Below, in pieces: positions 25,158 to 33,925 of a DNA stretch of 33,982 bases. Below the pieces are notes generated by a model, which was not told the origin of the DNA, did not search any database, and saw only the letters and a list, made by a program, of their open reading frames with translations. Position numbers and translations under genes: made by a program. This DNA comes from Marinobacterium_E sp035458585 (GTDB taxonomy: Bacteria; Pseudomonadota; Gammaproteobacteria; Pseudomonadales; Balneatricaceae), in NCBI GenBank assembly GCA_035458585.1, contig DATHZN010000099.1, forward strand, positions 1 through 33,982. The letters run 5' to 3'. Each line of letters opens with the position of its first letter. The first letter of the stretch is position 1.

Positions 25158-25576
25158 TTCCTAAAGGCGCGTGCATTACCGGCGACCTGCTTATCAATGG
25201 TGCGTTGCACATCAACGGCGAATTTGATGGTTTGTTGGATACGCAGAGCATGTTGATGATTGGTCGTGGGGGTGTCTTTAAAGGACGTGCGAGGGCGCAC
25301 GAAGTGATGCTAAGCGGGCTCTACGAAGGTGAGCTGCACTGCGATCGTCTGCACATACTCAAAGGTGGACTCTTCCGTGGTCGGGTCGCTTGCGAGCAGT
25401 TTGTGCTAGACGAACAGGCGGAGTTTTTGGGTGAACGCATTGAGCCGGGCAGCGACCTCGAGCTGATCGAGGAGGCACAACAGATGCTGGCGCAGCCGGT
25501 TCCGGTTAAACCAGACCTGACGCTCGATAACTTGCTCGATTCATTGCCCACCCAAGTCAGTTTCAAAGATCGATAA
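25100..25576 (+). CDS. Bactofilin (polymer-forming cytoskeletal protein)
   Basis: 158 aa, start TTG with GAGGAGG (25089-25095) just upstream. The central region (about 18-115) is the bactofilin beta-helix, built of short strands with repeated glycines: ITGDLLINGALHINGEFDG, IGRGGVFKGRA, LSGLYEGELHCD, KGGLFRGRVACEQ. Flanking tails are disordered-looking, as in other bactofilins. Such proteins polymerise without nucleotide at the inner membrane face and position cell-wall enzymes. Its start lies inside the M23 gene (58-nt overlap), so the two are co-translated and probably work together. The TTG start and overlap suggest that its level is tied to that of the peptidase. Confidence 0.92.
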   Translation: MGFLRKAISASHGNDSVTIVPKGACITGDLLINGALHINGEFDGLLDTQSMLMIGRGGVFKGRARAHEVMLSGLYEGELHCDRLHILKGGLFRGRVACEQFVLDEQAEFLGERIEPGSDLELIEEAQQMLAQPVPVKPDLTLDNLLDSLPTQVSFKDR

Positions 25577-25588
25577 CAGAGGAACAGC

Positions 25589-26383
25589 ATGTGTGAGTTG
25601 CTCGGGATGAGCGCTAACGTCCCAACAGATATCTGTTTTAGTTTTGCTGGTCTGATGCAGCGTGGAGGTGCCACCGGACCGCACAAGGATGGCTGGGGTA
25701 TAGGTTTCTACGAAGGGCACGCGCTGCGGGCCTTTCATGACCCGAACCCCAGTTTCGACTCGCCCATCGCACAGTTGATCTGTCAGTACCCAATCAAGAG
25801 CCACACAGTGATCAGCCATATCCGCCAGGCCAATGTGGGCGGTGTTAATTTGGAAAATACCCACCCTTTTAGTCGCGAACTCTGGGGCTACACCTGGTCC
25901 TTTGCTCATAACGGCCAGCTTGATCAGTCACTGTTCGACTGGCCGCTGGAGTTCTATCGTCCGGTGGGCACGACTGATTCAGAGTATGCCTTCTGCTGGC
26001 TGATGGGGCAGATACGCAGCGCTTATCCGGAGCGGCCAGACGATATCAGCGAACTGGTGCAGTTTATCGAGCAGTGCGCGGCAAAACTCCGCAAACTTGG
26101 GGTATTCAATATGTTGCTGAGTGAGTCCGAATACCTCTTTTGCTATTGCACAACCAAGCTGCATTGGCTGACACGCAAAGCCCCTTTCGGAGAGGCTCAA
26201 CTTAAAGATACCGAGCTAACCGTCGACTTCTGTAGTGAGACCCAAGACCATGATGTCGTCTCGGTTATTGCTACCGAACCGCTGACTCACAATGAGTCCT
26301 GGCAGGCGCTTACCACGGGGGAGTTACTCGTCTTCCGACACGGCGTGTTGGAGCATCGCTCCGCCGCGACGGAGGAGGAGTAA
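25589..26383 (+). CDS. Class II glutamine amidotransferase, YafJ-like
   Basis: 264 aa, with AGAGGA before the ATG, 12 nt after the bactofilin stop. The N-terminal nucleophile is the Cys directly after the initiator Met (MCELLGMSAN), which is exposed when Met is removed. GATase II features follow: GGATGPHKDGWGIGFYEG, SHIRQANVGGVNLENTHPF (substrate arginine), and SFAHNGQLDQ (oxyanion asparagine-glycine). The size matches E. coli YafJ (255 aa), whose physiological substrate is not settled. EgtC is a relative, but no ergothioneine genes are near. It is the third gene of the M23-bactofilin run, and its stop codon is immediately followed by the start of the next gene. Confidence 0.92.
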   Translation: MCELLGMSANVPTDICFSFAGLMQRGGATGPHKDGWGIGFYEGHALRAFHDPNPSFDSPIAQLICQYPIKSHTVISHIRQANVGGVNLENTHPFSRELWGYTWSFAHNGQLDQSLFDWPLEFYRPVGTTDSEYAFCWLMGQIRSAYPERPDDISELVQFIEQCAAKLRKLGVFNMLLSESEYLFCYCTTKLHWLTRKAPFGEAQLKDTELTVDFCSETQDHDVVSVIATEPLTHNESWQALTTGELLVFRHGVLEHRSAATEEE

Positions 26384-28012
26384 TTGGCATTCGCCAACCT
26401 TGCCGAGTTTGTCAGTTGGCTGTCGGAGCGACAGGGCGATGCTCGGGCACTGGTCTGCGCTGGTCGTGAGCTGAGTTTCAGGGAACTTGATGACAGCTCG
26501 CGCTCAATTGGACTCTGGCTGAGCCGCAAGCTGGGGCTCAAACCTGGTGCCAGGGTATTGTTACGCCTACCCAACGATCTGCACCTACCCGCCATACTGT
26601 TCGGCGCAATTCGTGCGGGTCTGATACCCGTGCTCATTCCCGCAACGGCCAAAGCAGAAGAGGTAGAACGCATAATCGGAGAGACTGAGGCGGTCGCCAC
26701 CATCTCTCTACCGCAGCAGTCTGAGCACATGGAGTTTTTGCGCCGTATGGAGCAGCCACCCCTGGTGATCTTCGTGGGTCAACTGGAGTTTGGCAATGCC
26801 ATCGAACGGCGTCTGGCACACCTGATTCGCCCACTTCGCCGCTCGCTCGTTGGGCTTAGGACGCATTGGCTCAGTGAGGCGCTCGATTACGGTCGCAGTT
26901 CACTCCACGCCTGGCCGCGTTTGGAGCCTTCTGATGTGGCGTTGATACAATACACCAGCGGAACAACAGCGGCCCCCAAGGGGGTCGAGATGACCCACGA
27001 TAACTTACTGTCCAACATGCAACAGTTGGCAGAGTGTATGAGTCGAGCCGGTTCCAGCCGACAAGAGCGAATGATGATCTCGTTGCCACTCTACTACTCC
27101 TACCCCCTGATGTTGATGCTAACCAACTGGATGCGAGGCGGCCCGGTGGCACTGGTCCACAATGTGCGGGACACTTCGTTGATCGCTGAGCAGTTTGATC
27201 GGTTCGATCCCGAGGTATTTGTCGGTATTAATGCGGTGTTTCTGGCGCTCTGTCAGGACCTGCTCTTCCCGCAATTAAGTTTCAAGTCGCTGCAGTACAC
27301 CATCAGTGGCGGGGCAAACCTGAATGAACGGGTGGCCGAGCGCTGGAGCCTGATTACGGGGACCCGAATTGCTCAAGGCTACGGACTTACGGAAGCGGCT
27401 CCGGTAGTCACATTTGATATCTACATGCGTGGTCGTGCTGCTCGTCTGGGTAAGGCGCTCTATCAAACGCAGGTTCGAATTGTCGGTGAGGAGGGTGAGG
27501 AGCTTCCGCCCAACACGAACGGAGAGATTCAGGTGAAAGGGCCGCAGGTGATGCGTGGTTACCTTCGACAGTCGGAGCGAGGCCTCTTCCCATTCACCCA
27601 AGATGGCTGGCTGCGTACCGGTGATATAGGACGTCTGAGCACTGACGGTGAGCTGCGATTGATAGAGAGGCGACACGAGGTGATTCGTGTGCCCGGTTTT
27701 CGCGTATATCCATCAGAGCTTGAAGCCGTGATCAGCATGCACCCAAGCGTGCTCGACTGTGCGGTGATTGGTGTGCCGACTAGCAACGGCTATCACAAGA
27801 TCAAATTGATTGTTGTTACCAACGATCGTCGACTAACACAGAGGCAGATGCGCGAGTACTGTCGCCAACGTCTGACGCGATACAAGGTGCCTGAGTTGGT
27901 GGAGTTCCGAAACGCCCTTCCGCACAGTGCGAGCGGTCGTATGCTTCGCCAGCGCCTGGTTAAAGAGAGTATGCTCGACAGTCAGGTGGGCGAGCGACAG
28001 ACTTTACGTTAA
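26384..28012 (+). CDS. AMP-binding (ANL) acyl-CoA synthetase-like protein
   Basis: 542 aa with a TTG start directly after the TAA of the preceding gene, and GGAGGAG upstream. The adenylation domain shows the P-loop IQYTSGTTAAPKGVEMTH, GYGLTEAAPV (A5), WLRTGDIGRL (A7) and the hinge RRHEVIRVPGFRVYPSELE (A8). The A10 motif, normally GK-x-x-R with the lysine needed for adenylate formation, reads SGRMLRQRL: the lysine is R519. It is closest in feel to fatty-acid or aryl acid CoA ligases; the substrate cannot be assigned. No acyl-carrier domain is attached. It lies between the amidotransferase and hrpA with very short gaps and is likely in the same transcript. Confidence 0.85.
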   Translation: MAFANLAEFVSWLSERQGDARALVCAGRELSFRELDDSSRSIGLWLSRKLGLKPGARVLLRLPNDLHLPAILFGAIRAGLIPVLIPATAKAEEVERIIGETEAVATISLPQQSEHMEFLRRMEQPPLVIFVGQLEFGNAIERRLAHLIRPLRRSLVGLRTHWLSEALDYGRSSLHAWPRLEPSDVALIQYTSGTTAAPKGVEMTHDNLLSNMQQLAECMSRAGSSRQERMMISLPLYYSYPLMLMLTNWMRGGPVALVHNVRDTSLIAEQFDRFDPEVFVGINAVFLALCQDLLFPQLSFKSLQYTISGGANLNERVAERWSLITGTRIAQGYGLTEAAPVVTFDIYMRGRAARLGKALYQTQVRIVGEEGEELPPNTNGEIQVKGPQVMRGYLRQSERGLFPFTQDGWLRTGDIGRLSTDGELRLIERRHEVIRVPGFRVYPSELEAVISMHPSVLDCAVIGVPTSNGYHKIKLIVVTNDRRLTQRQMREYCRQRLTRYKVPELVEFRNALPHSASGRMLRQRLVKESMLDSQVGERQTLR

Positions 28013-28048
28013 AATTGCGCCCTCTCAACGCTTTGGCCGCTAGAACGC

Positions 28049-31000
28049 ATGTCCCTAAAACCGCTCTACTCACAGCTCGACCACTGCCGTATTTGCGACC
28101 GTTTCCCTCTACGGCAAGCTCTGGGGCGGTTAGCCGCTGATGATGTTGAAGCACGTGCCAAGGTAGAGGAGCGTATCGCTGCCTCCATCGAGCGCGTCAA
28201 GTCCTTCGAAACGCTCAACCAACAGCCGATCAACTATCCAGATCTACCGGTCTCTGAGCACCGTGACACCATTTTAGCAGCGTTGAGCAACCATCAGGTG
28301 GTGGTGGTTGCCGGGGAGACAGGCTCGGGTAAAACCACTCAGCTTCCCAAGTTGTGCCTAGAGCTGGGGCTCGGCACAAAAGGGCTTATAGGACACACTC
28401 AGCCACGTCGTTTGGCTGCGCGTACTGTGGCTAACCGTATTGCTGAAGAGTTACACACACCCCTTGGCGGGCGCGTGGGGTATCAGGTCCGTTTTCATGA
28501 TCAGGTGAGCGATGCTACCCAGGTCAAACTGATGACCGACGGTATTCTGCTTGCGGAGACACAGAACGACCGGTATTTGGAGAAGTACGAGGCGATCATC
28601 ATTGATGAGGCGCACGAGCGCAGCCTAAATATCGACTTTCTGTTGGGCTATATCAAGCGCATCCTGCCCAAACGTCCCGACCTCAAACTGATTATCACGT
28701 CGGCCACCATCGATCTTCAGAGGTTCTCGGAGCACTTCGACAATGCCCCTGTGATCGAGGTTTCGGGCAGAACCTTCCCAGTTGAGATGCTCTATCGTCC
28801 GTTATTGGACCAACAGGATGAAGATGAGCGCGCAATTGATCTGCAACAGGGGATACTGAGTGCCGTTGATGAGTTGATTGAGATTGATACAGCCAAAGAG
28901 GGAGCTGGCCCGGGCGACATTTTGATCTTCTTGCCTGGAGAACGCGAGATTCGTGAGACTGCAGAGACTCTGCGTAAAGCGCAGCTGCACAGTACAGAGA
29001 TTATGCCACTCTACGCGAGGCTGTCGCTGGCGGAGCAGAACCGTGTATTCAGCGGTCAGCGCGGCAGTGCTCGGCGGATCGTGCTCTCGACGAATGTGGC
29101 TGAGACTTCGGTAACCGTTCCCGGCATTCGCTACGTGATAGACCCCGGACTGGTGCGAATGTCGCGCTACTCCTACCGGGCAAAAATTCAGCGTCTGCCA
29201 ATTGAGCCTGTGTCGCAGGCCAGCGCCAACCAGCGCGCAGGTCGCTGTGGTCGTGTCGCACCGGGCACCTGTATCCGCCTCTACTCGCAGGAGGATTTTA
29301 ATGCCCGCCCTGAGTTTACAGACGCAGAGATACGCCGCACTAACCTGGCAGCGGTGATTCTCCAAATGTTGCAGCTGCGCCTGGGCGATATACACAAATT
29401 TCCGTTTATAGATGCACCGGACAAACGTTTTATTAACGACGGCTATAAGCTCCTTGAAGAACTTCAAGCAGTTGATAGTAAACGGAATATTACAGGACTA
29501 GGTAAGCAGTTAGCGCGGCTTCCGGTGGATCCTCGCGTCGCACGAATGTTGGTTGAGGGGCACCGGCAGAGGTCGCTGCGAGAACTCATTATACTGGCGA
29601 GTGCGTTAAGTATTCAGGATCCGCGAGAGCGTCCGGCAGAAAAGCGCCAGGCAGCTGATCAGCAACACAAATTGTTTGAGGATGAGCACTCCGACTTTAT
29701 TACGTTGCTGAATATCTGGAACGCCTACGAGGAGAAGCGCCTGGAAGAGACACAGTCGCAGCTGCGTAAATGGTGTCAGAAACACTTTCTCTCATTTATG
29801 CGCATGCGCGAGTGGCGCGACCTACACCGCCAGCTACACATTAGTTGTAGGCAAATAGAGTTGAAAGAGCAGGAGTCCGAGGCCTCCTACGAGTCGATCC
29901 ACCGCGCACTACTCAGCGGGCTGCTAGGTAATCTGGGCTTTAAACAGGACCGAAATGAGTACCTTGGTGCACGCAACCGCCGTTTTAAGATCTTTCCCGG
30001 TTCCGGTCAGTTTAAGAAAAACCCGAAGTGGTTGGTGGCAGCTGAATTACTCGAGACCAGTGCCCTCTATGCACACACGGTTGCAAAAATAGAGCCCGAG
30101 TGGATTGAACCTCTGGCGAAGCATTTGGTTAAACGTAGCTATCTAGAGCCGCACTGGGAGATGAAGCGAGCACAGGTAGTTGCCCAAGAGCAGGTGCGTC
30201 TATACGGCCTCACGATCGTTGCGGCCCGCAAGGTGCATTACGGTGCAATCGATAAGCCGCTTTCTCATGAAATTTTCATTCGCTCAGCGCTAGTCGAGGG
30301 TGAATACCGAACTAACGCTCCCTTCTTTAAGCATAATCAGGCGTTATTGGAGTCGGTGGAGGCACTTGAAGACAAATCGCGCCGGCGTGACCTTGTAGTG
30401 GACGAGGAGACACTCTACCAGTTCTACGCTCAGCGGATGGAAGAGCAGGGCGGTAATGAGGTAGTCAACGGCATCGGCTTTGAGGCTTGGCGCAAGCAGG
30501 CTGAACGCACTAACCCCAAACTGCTGTTCTTCACCGAGGCAGATGTGATGCAGCGCCCGGCTGATCATATCAGCGCAGAGCAGTACCCTGATCAGGTTCA
30601 GTTAGAGGGGATTGAGCTCGAGCTCGAGTACGCCTTTGAGCCTGGTAAAGTCCACGACGGTATCAGTATTGATTGCCCTCTACCTTTGTTGCCGCGACTT
30701 GATGTTGAGAAGCTGGAGTGGTTGGTACCCGGCATGCTGGCTGATAAGCTCGAAGCTATTTTGCGAGGGCTGCCGAAGCAAGAACGCAAGCATTTCGTAC
30801 CCATACCGAACTACGTCAAAGAGCTGTGCGACAAGCTCAGTTTCGGGGAGGGCGACTTGTTTGAGGCTATCTCGCTTCAGCTGCTGCGTCTCTCCGGTCG
30901 CAGAATCTCCTCGCAGATGTTGCGTGAGGTTAAACTCGATGCGCTTTATAAGACCAATATTCGGGTCGTCGATGCCAGTGGCAAGTTATTGGGGCAGGGA

Positions 31001-31945
31001 CGTGATTGGGAGGCGTTGCAGCACCAGTTTGGTGGTGCTGCCCAGGAGGCATTGGATAGAGCTCCCAAACAGCACTGGGGTGAGACGGGGCTCACCGACT
31101 GGAGTTTTGGCAATCTTGATGAGCAGGTGGTAGTCCGCCATGCGGGCGGCATAGAGGTTGAGGCTTACCCAGCACTGGTGGATGCGGGCGATTCGGTAGA
31201 ACTTAAGTTGGAGATGAATCGGCTAGATGCGCAGCGCGCTTCGCTCAGGGGGGTCGCTCGCCTGATGCTGATTAGCATGCAAGCACAGGTCACACAGGTT
31301 CGACATCGCCTACCCAAATTGGCGCAGGCGGTGCTTTACACCAATAAAGTCTTCAATGAACGCCTACTGCAGGACCAGATACTAATATCCGCCGTCTTGC
31401 AGCTGATCGATCAGGCGGATTTACCGCGTTCGCACCAGGCTTTTATCTCTCTGCGAGAGAAGGTACGAGCCGAACTTTACGATACCGCCTGTTCGCGAGT
31501 AACCTTCGTGACTGAGCTACATGCCGCTTACCACCGTATCAACAAGCAGCTCAGCGGTAAGGTAAACCTACAGACAGTGCCGGTACTCAATGATATCCGG
31601 TCTCAGTTGGGGGCGCTGGTACATCCGAACTACCTTAGCGATACACCACCTGAGTGGTTGGCTCAGTTGCCACGTTACTTGCAGGGGATTGAGGTACGAC
31701 TTGAGAAGTATCAGCGCAACCTTCGCCAGCAGGTGCTCTGGAGTGAAGAGTTAGCTCAATGGAGCCAGCGACTGGTCGCGGCGAAGGCAAAAGCGGAGAC
31801 TCGTGGCGCCGTCAGTGTAGAGATAATGGACCTTCGCTGGTGGATTGAGGAGTACCGTATTTCGCTTTTTGCACAGGAGCTTGGAACGCGTTTTAAAATA
31901 AGTGAAAAGCGCCTTAAGCAGCGGTTCACAGAGGTTAGTGAATAG
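28049..31945 (+). CDS. hrpA: HrpA, DEAH-box ATP-dependent RNA helicase
   Basis: 1298 aa, the usual length of bacterial HrpA (about 1300). The helicase core has Walker A GETGSGKTTQ at 89-98, HTQPRRLAARTVA (motif Ia), DEAH at 186-189, SATID (motif III), the conserved STNVAETSVTVPG (motif V) and QRAGRCGRVAPGTC (motif VI), followed by the helicase-associated, OB-fold and long C-terminal DUF3418 regions typical of HrpA. E. coli HrpA rescues stalled ribosomes by splitting the subunits. The gene starts 36 nt after the acyl-CoA synthetase-like gene, so it may be the last gene of that run; an obvious ribosome site is missing. Confidence 0.97.
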   Translation: MSLKPLYSQLDHCRICDRFPLRQALGRLAADDVEARAKVEERIAASIERVKSFETLNQQPINYPDLPVSEHRDTILAALSNHQVVVVAGETGSGKTTQLPKLCLELGLGTKGLIGHTQPRRLAARTVANRIAEELHTPLGGRVGYQVRFHDQVSDATQVKLMTDGILLAETQNDRYLEKYEAIIIDEAHERSLNIDFLLGYIKRILPKRPDLKLIITSATIDLQRFSEHFDNAPVIEVSGRTFPVEMLYRPLLDQQDEDERAIDLQQGILSAVDELIEIDTAKEGAGPGDILIFLPGEREIRETAETLRKAQLHSTEIMPLYARLSLAEQNRVFSGQRGSARRIVLSTNVAETSVTVPGIRYVIDPGLVRMSRYSYRAKIQRLPIEPVSQASANQRAGRCGRVAPGTCIRLYSQEDFNARPEFTDAEIRRTNLAAVILQMLQLRLGDIHKFPFIDAPDKRFINDGYKLLEELQAVDSKRNITGLGKQLARLPVDPRVARMLVEGHRQRSLRELIILASALSIQDPRERPAEKRQAADQQHKLFEDEHSDFITLLNIWNAYEEKRLEETQSQLRKWCQKHFLSFMRMREWRDLHRQLHISCRQIELKEQESEASYESIHRALLSGLLGNLGFKQDRNEYLGARNRRFKIFPGSGQFKKNPKWLVAAELLETSALYAHTVAKIEPEWIEPLAKHLVKRSYLEPHWEMKRAQVVAQEQVRLYGLTIVAARKVHYGAIDKPLSHEIFIRSALVEGEYRTNAPFFKHNQALLESVEALEDKSRRRDLVVDEETLYQFYAQRMEEQGGNEVVNGIGFEAWRKQAERTNPKLLFFTEADVMQRPADHISAEQYPDQVQLEGIELELEYAFEPGKVHDGISIDCPLPLLPRLDVEKLEWLVPGMLADKLEAILRGLPKQERKHFVPIPNYVKELCDKLSFGEGDLFEAISLQLLRLSGRRISSQMLREVKLDALYKTNIRVVDASGKLLGQGRDWEALQHQFGGAAQEALDRAPKQHWGETGLTDWSFGNLDEQVVVRHAGGIEVEAYPALVDAGDSVELKLEMNRLDAQRASLRGVARLMLISMQAQVTQVRHRLPKLAQAVLYTNKVFNERLLQDQILISAVLQLIDQADLPRSHQAFISLREKVRAELYDTACSRVTFVTELHAAYHRINKQLSGKVNLQTVPVLNDIRSQLGALVHPNYLSDTPPEWLAQLPRYLQGIEVRLEKYQRNLRQQVLWSEELAQWSQRLVAAKAKAETRGAVSVEIMDLRWWIEEYRISLFAQELGTRFKISEKRLKQRFTEVSE

Positions 31946-32039
31946 TCGCAAGTTGATAGAGGCGAATAGCGCTTAGCTGCATTGCACAAATGGGTCAAGC
32001 GGCTACAATCATCAAACAGACATAGGTTTAGGAAAGATA

Positions 32040-32750
32040 ATGGTTGAAGGTAAACGCCGTGTTGGTGCAACGCTTATGGCGATCGTACTCAGCGCAACAT
32101 TGGCAACCGCTGCGATGGCTAAAGAGGAGCATCCGGCTGACCCGTGGGAGGGCTTTAACCGGACCATGTTTAGCTTCAATGAAGGTCTTGATAGAGCCAT
32201 TATAAAACCGGTGACCCAGGGTTACCGCTATGTAATGCCCGACTTCGCTGAAAAGGGTGTGCATAATTTCTTTGAGAATATAGGCGACGTTAAAACCTTT
32301 TTTAACAATGTATTGCAAGGAAAACCTAAAGAAGCGAGTGAGGACCTGGGCCGCGTCCTTGTCAACACAACGATCGGCATTGGCGGTCTGTTCGATGTGG
32401 CCTCGACTCTTGGGATTCCAAAGCATGACGAGGATTTCGGTCAGACGCTCGGTGCTTGGGGTGTAGACTCAGGTCCTTACCTTGTACTGCCCCTGTTTGG
32501 GCCATCGAGTGTTCGCGACGGCATCGGGCGAATACCGGACGCCATGGTTGATCCTCTGCAAGAGATCGGTAACGAGGATACACAGTTAGGTCTGCAGGTG
32601 CTTCGAGTCATCGACACGCGCGCGGAAATTCTCAAGGCGGAAGGCGTAATCAGCGGTGATCGCTATACATTTATCCGGGATGCCTACCTGCAACGTCGCG
32701 AGTTTGAGGTGAATGATGGTCAGGTTGAGTTCAACCCCGACGACTTTTAA
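32040..32750 (+). CDS. mlaA: MlaA/VacJ, outer-membrane lipid asymmetry protein
   Basis: 236 aa with AGGAAAG before the ATG. MlaA removes phospholipids from the outer leaflet of the outer membrane and hands them to MlaC. The core is typical: DPWEGFNRTMFSFNEGLDRAI, KPVTQGYRYVMP, FFENIGDVKTFFNNVLQGK, DFGQTLGAWGVDSGPYLVLPLFGPS. The N-terminus is a classical signal peptide with AMA-K as the likely cleavage site (about residue 27) and no lipobox cysteine, so the protein is not expected to be lipidated, unlike E. coli MlaA. The next gene, a PP2C response regulator, begins 17 nt downstream. Confidence 0.95.
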   Translation: MVEGKRRVGATLMAIVLSATLATAAMAKEEHPADPWEGFNRTMFSFNEGLDRAIIKPVTQGYRYVMPDFAEKGVHNFFENIGDVKTFFNNVLQGKPKEASEDLGRVLVNTTIGIGGLFDVASTLGIPKHDEDFGQTLGAWGVDSGPYLVLPLFGPSSVRDGIGRIPDAMVDPLQEIGNEDTQLGLQVLRVIDTRAEILKAEGVISGDRYTFIRDAYLQRREFEVNDGQVEFNPDDF

Positions 32751-32767
32751 GCCGATCCAACACTGGC

Positions 32768-33925
32768 GTGATTGAACAACGTATCCTCATCTACTCGCGA
32801 GACAACGACCGCATTGATCGTGTCGTAGAGTTGTGTGAGGCCTGTGAAACCAGTCGGTTGCGTATCTCCGTTGGGCGCACGGCAGAGCAGTTGGTTGATC
32901 TGTTTGATCATCATGACTTCGCGCTCGCTTTCGTTGACATGGACAACGATGTATCAGCGCAGCTGTTGGATACCATTGCCCTGCGTCTGAGCCCTAAACC
33001 GACCATCTCAATCGTGACCGAGGGGAGCGCCGAATCGCTGCTGAACGCCATGCGAAACGGTGCTGACTCTGTCTTTACACTGACAGAGATGGCTGAGTCC
33101 CCAGCCAAACTGGTCTACTGTATCGAACGCCAGTTACAACGCGCTGAGCGTATTGATGAGGTACAGTATCTGCGCGACTCTCTCAGCAAAAGTTTAGAAG
33201 AGCTCAAGGCTGATCAGGTGGCTGCACGCGAGATTCAAGAGCGGCTTCTGCCCAAGACAGAGAAGCAGGTCGGCTCGCTGAGCGTTGAATATGCGATGCA
33301 GGCCTCTATGGTTCTCAGTGGCGACTTTGTCGACTTTGTTAAATTACGCGAGGACAAGCTGCTCTTCTATCTGGCCGATGTCTCCGGACATGGTGCATCA
33401 TCGGCTCTGGTCACCGTGTTGTTAAAAAATATTACCAACCGGACACTTCGATCTTATAACCACGGTAAGTCAGGTACCCCTGAAAATCCTCAGGCGCTGC
33501 TGGATTTGTTCAACCGCGAGCTACTGCTGACAAGCTTGGGGAAACATCTGACGATCTTCGTGGGTATTATTGATCCGCACGCGAATCAACTCGATTACGC
33601 AGTGGGGGGCCACCACCCCATGCCAGTGTTGGTAGAGGAGGGTATTGCTCGTGCTTTGGAGGGGCGGGGTATGCCGATCGGCTTGTTTGAGGCCCCCGTT
33701 TTTGAACGTCATAAGATCAGTCTGAGCGCCAAATTTGATCTCTATCTCTTCTCTGATGGTGTTTTAGAGGTTCTAGGGGGTGACAATCTGACCCAGAAGG
33801 AGCAGAATCTGCTCGCTCTCTGTGAGCAGGAGGGACAGTCCCCACAATCAATACTGGAGACTGTTACGGTAGCAGGTGAAGCCCTGCCCGACGACATAGC
33901 AGTAATGATGGTCTCACGTAAATGA
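32768..33925 (+). CDS. Response regulator with PP2C (SpoIIE/RsbU-type) phosphatase output
   Basis: 385 aa with a GTG start and no strong ribosome site, 17 nt after mlaA. The receiver domain (about 1-120) keeps the phospho-acceptor D57 in FVDMD and T84, but the acidic pair and the conserved lysine are poorly preserved. A coiled-coil linker (about 130-160, ending AAREIQERLLPK) leads to the PP2C/SpoIIE domain with metal aspartates in SGDF (D186), LADVSGHGA (D204), FSDGVLE and LPDDIAVM. All catalytic acids are present, so it should dephosphorylate a serine of a STAS anti-anti-sigma-type partner, as in RssB/HsbR of Pseudomonas. The next gene overlaps at ATGA and is probably that partner. As I remember, P. 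aeruginosa has the same arrangement next to vacJ. Confidence 0.92.
   Translation: MIEQRILIYSRDNDRIDRVVELCEACETSRLRISVGRTAEQLVDLFDHHDFALAFVDMDNDVSAQLLDTIALRLSPKPTISIVTEGSAESLLNAMRNGADSVFTLTEMAESPAKLVYCIERQLQRAERIDEVQYLRDSLSKSLEELKADQVAAREIQERLLPKTEKQVGSLSVEYAMQASMVLSGDFVDFVKLREDKLLFYLADVSGHGASSALVTVLLKNITNRTLRSYNHGKSGTPENPQALLDLFNRELLLTSLGKHLTIFVGIIDPHANQLDYAVGGHHPMPVLVEEGIARALEGRGMPIGLFEAPVFERHKISLSAKFDLYLFSDGVLEVLGGDNLTQKEQNLLALCEQEGQSPQSILETVTVAGEALPDDIAVMMVSRK

Noticed and set aside
28802..29467. 221-codon minus-strand frame opposite hrpA
   Set aside because: It lies entirely inside the well-supported helicase core and has no protein features; antisense shadow.
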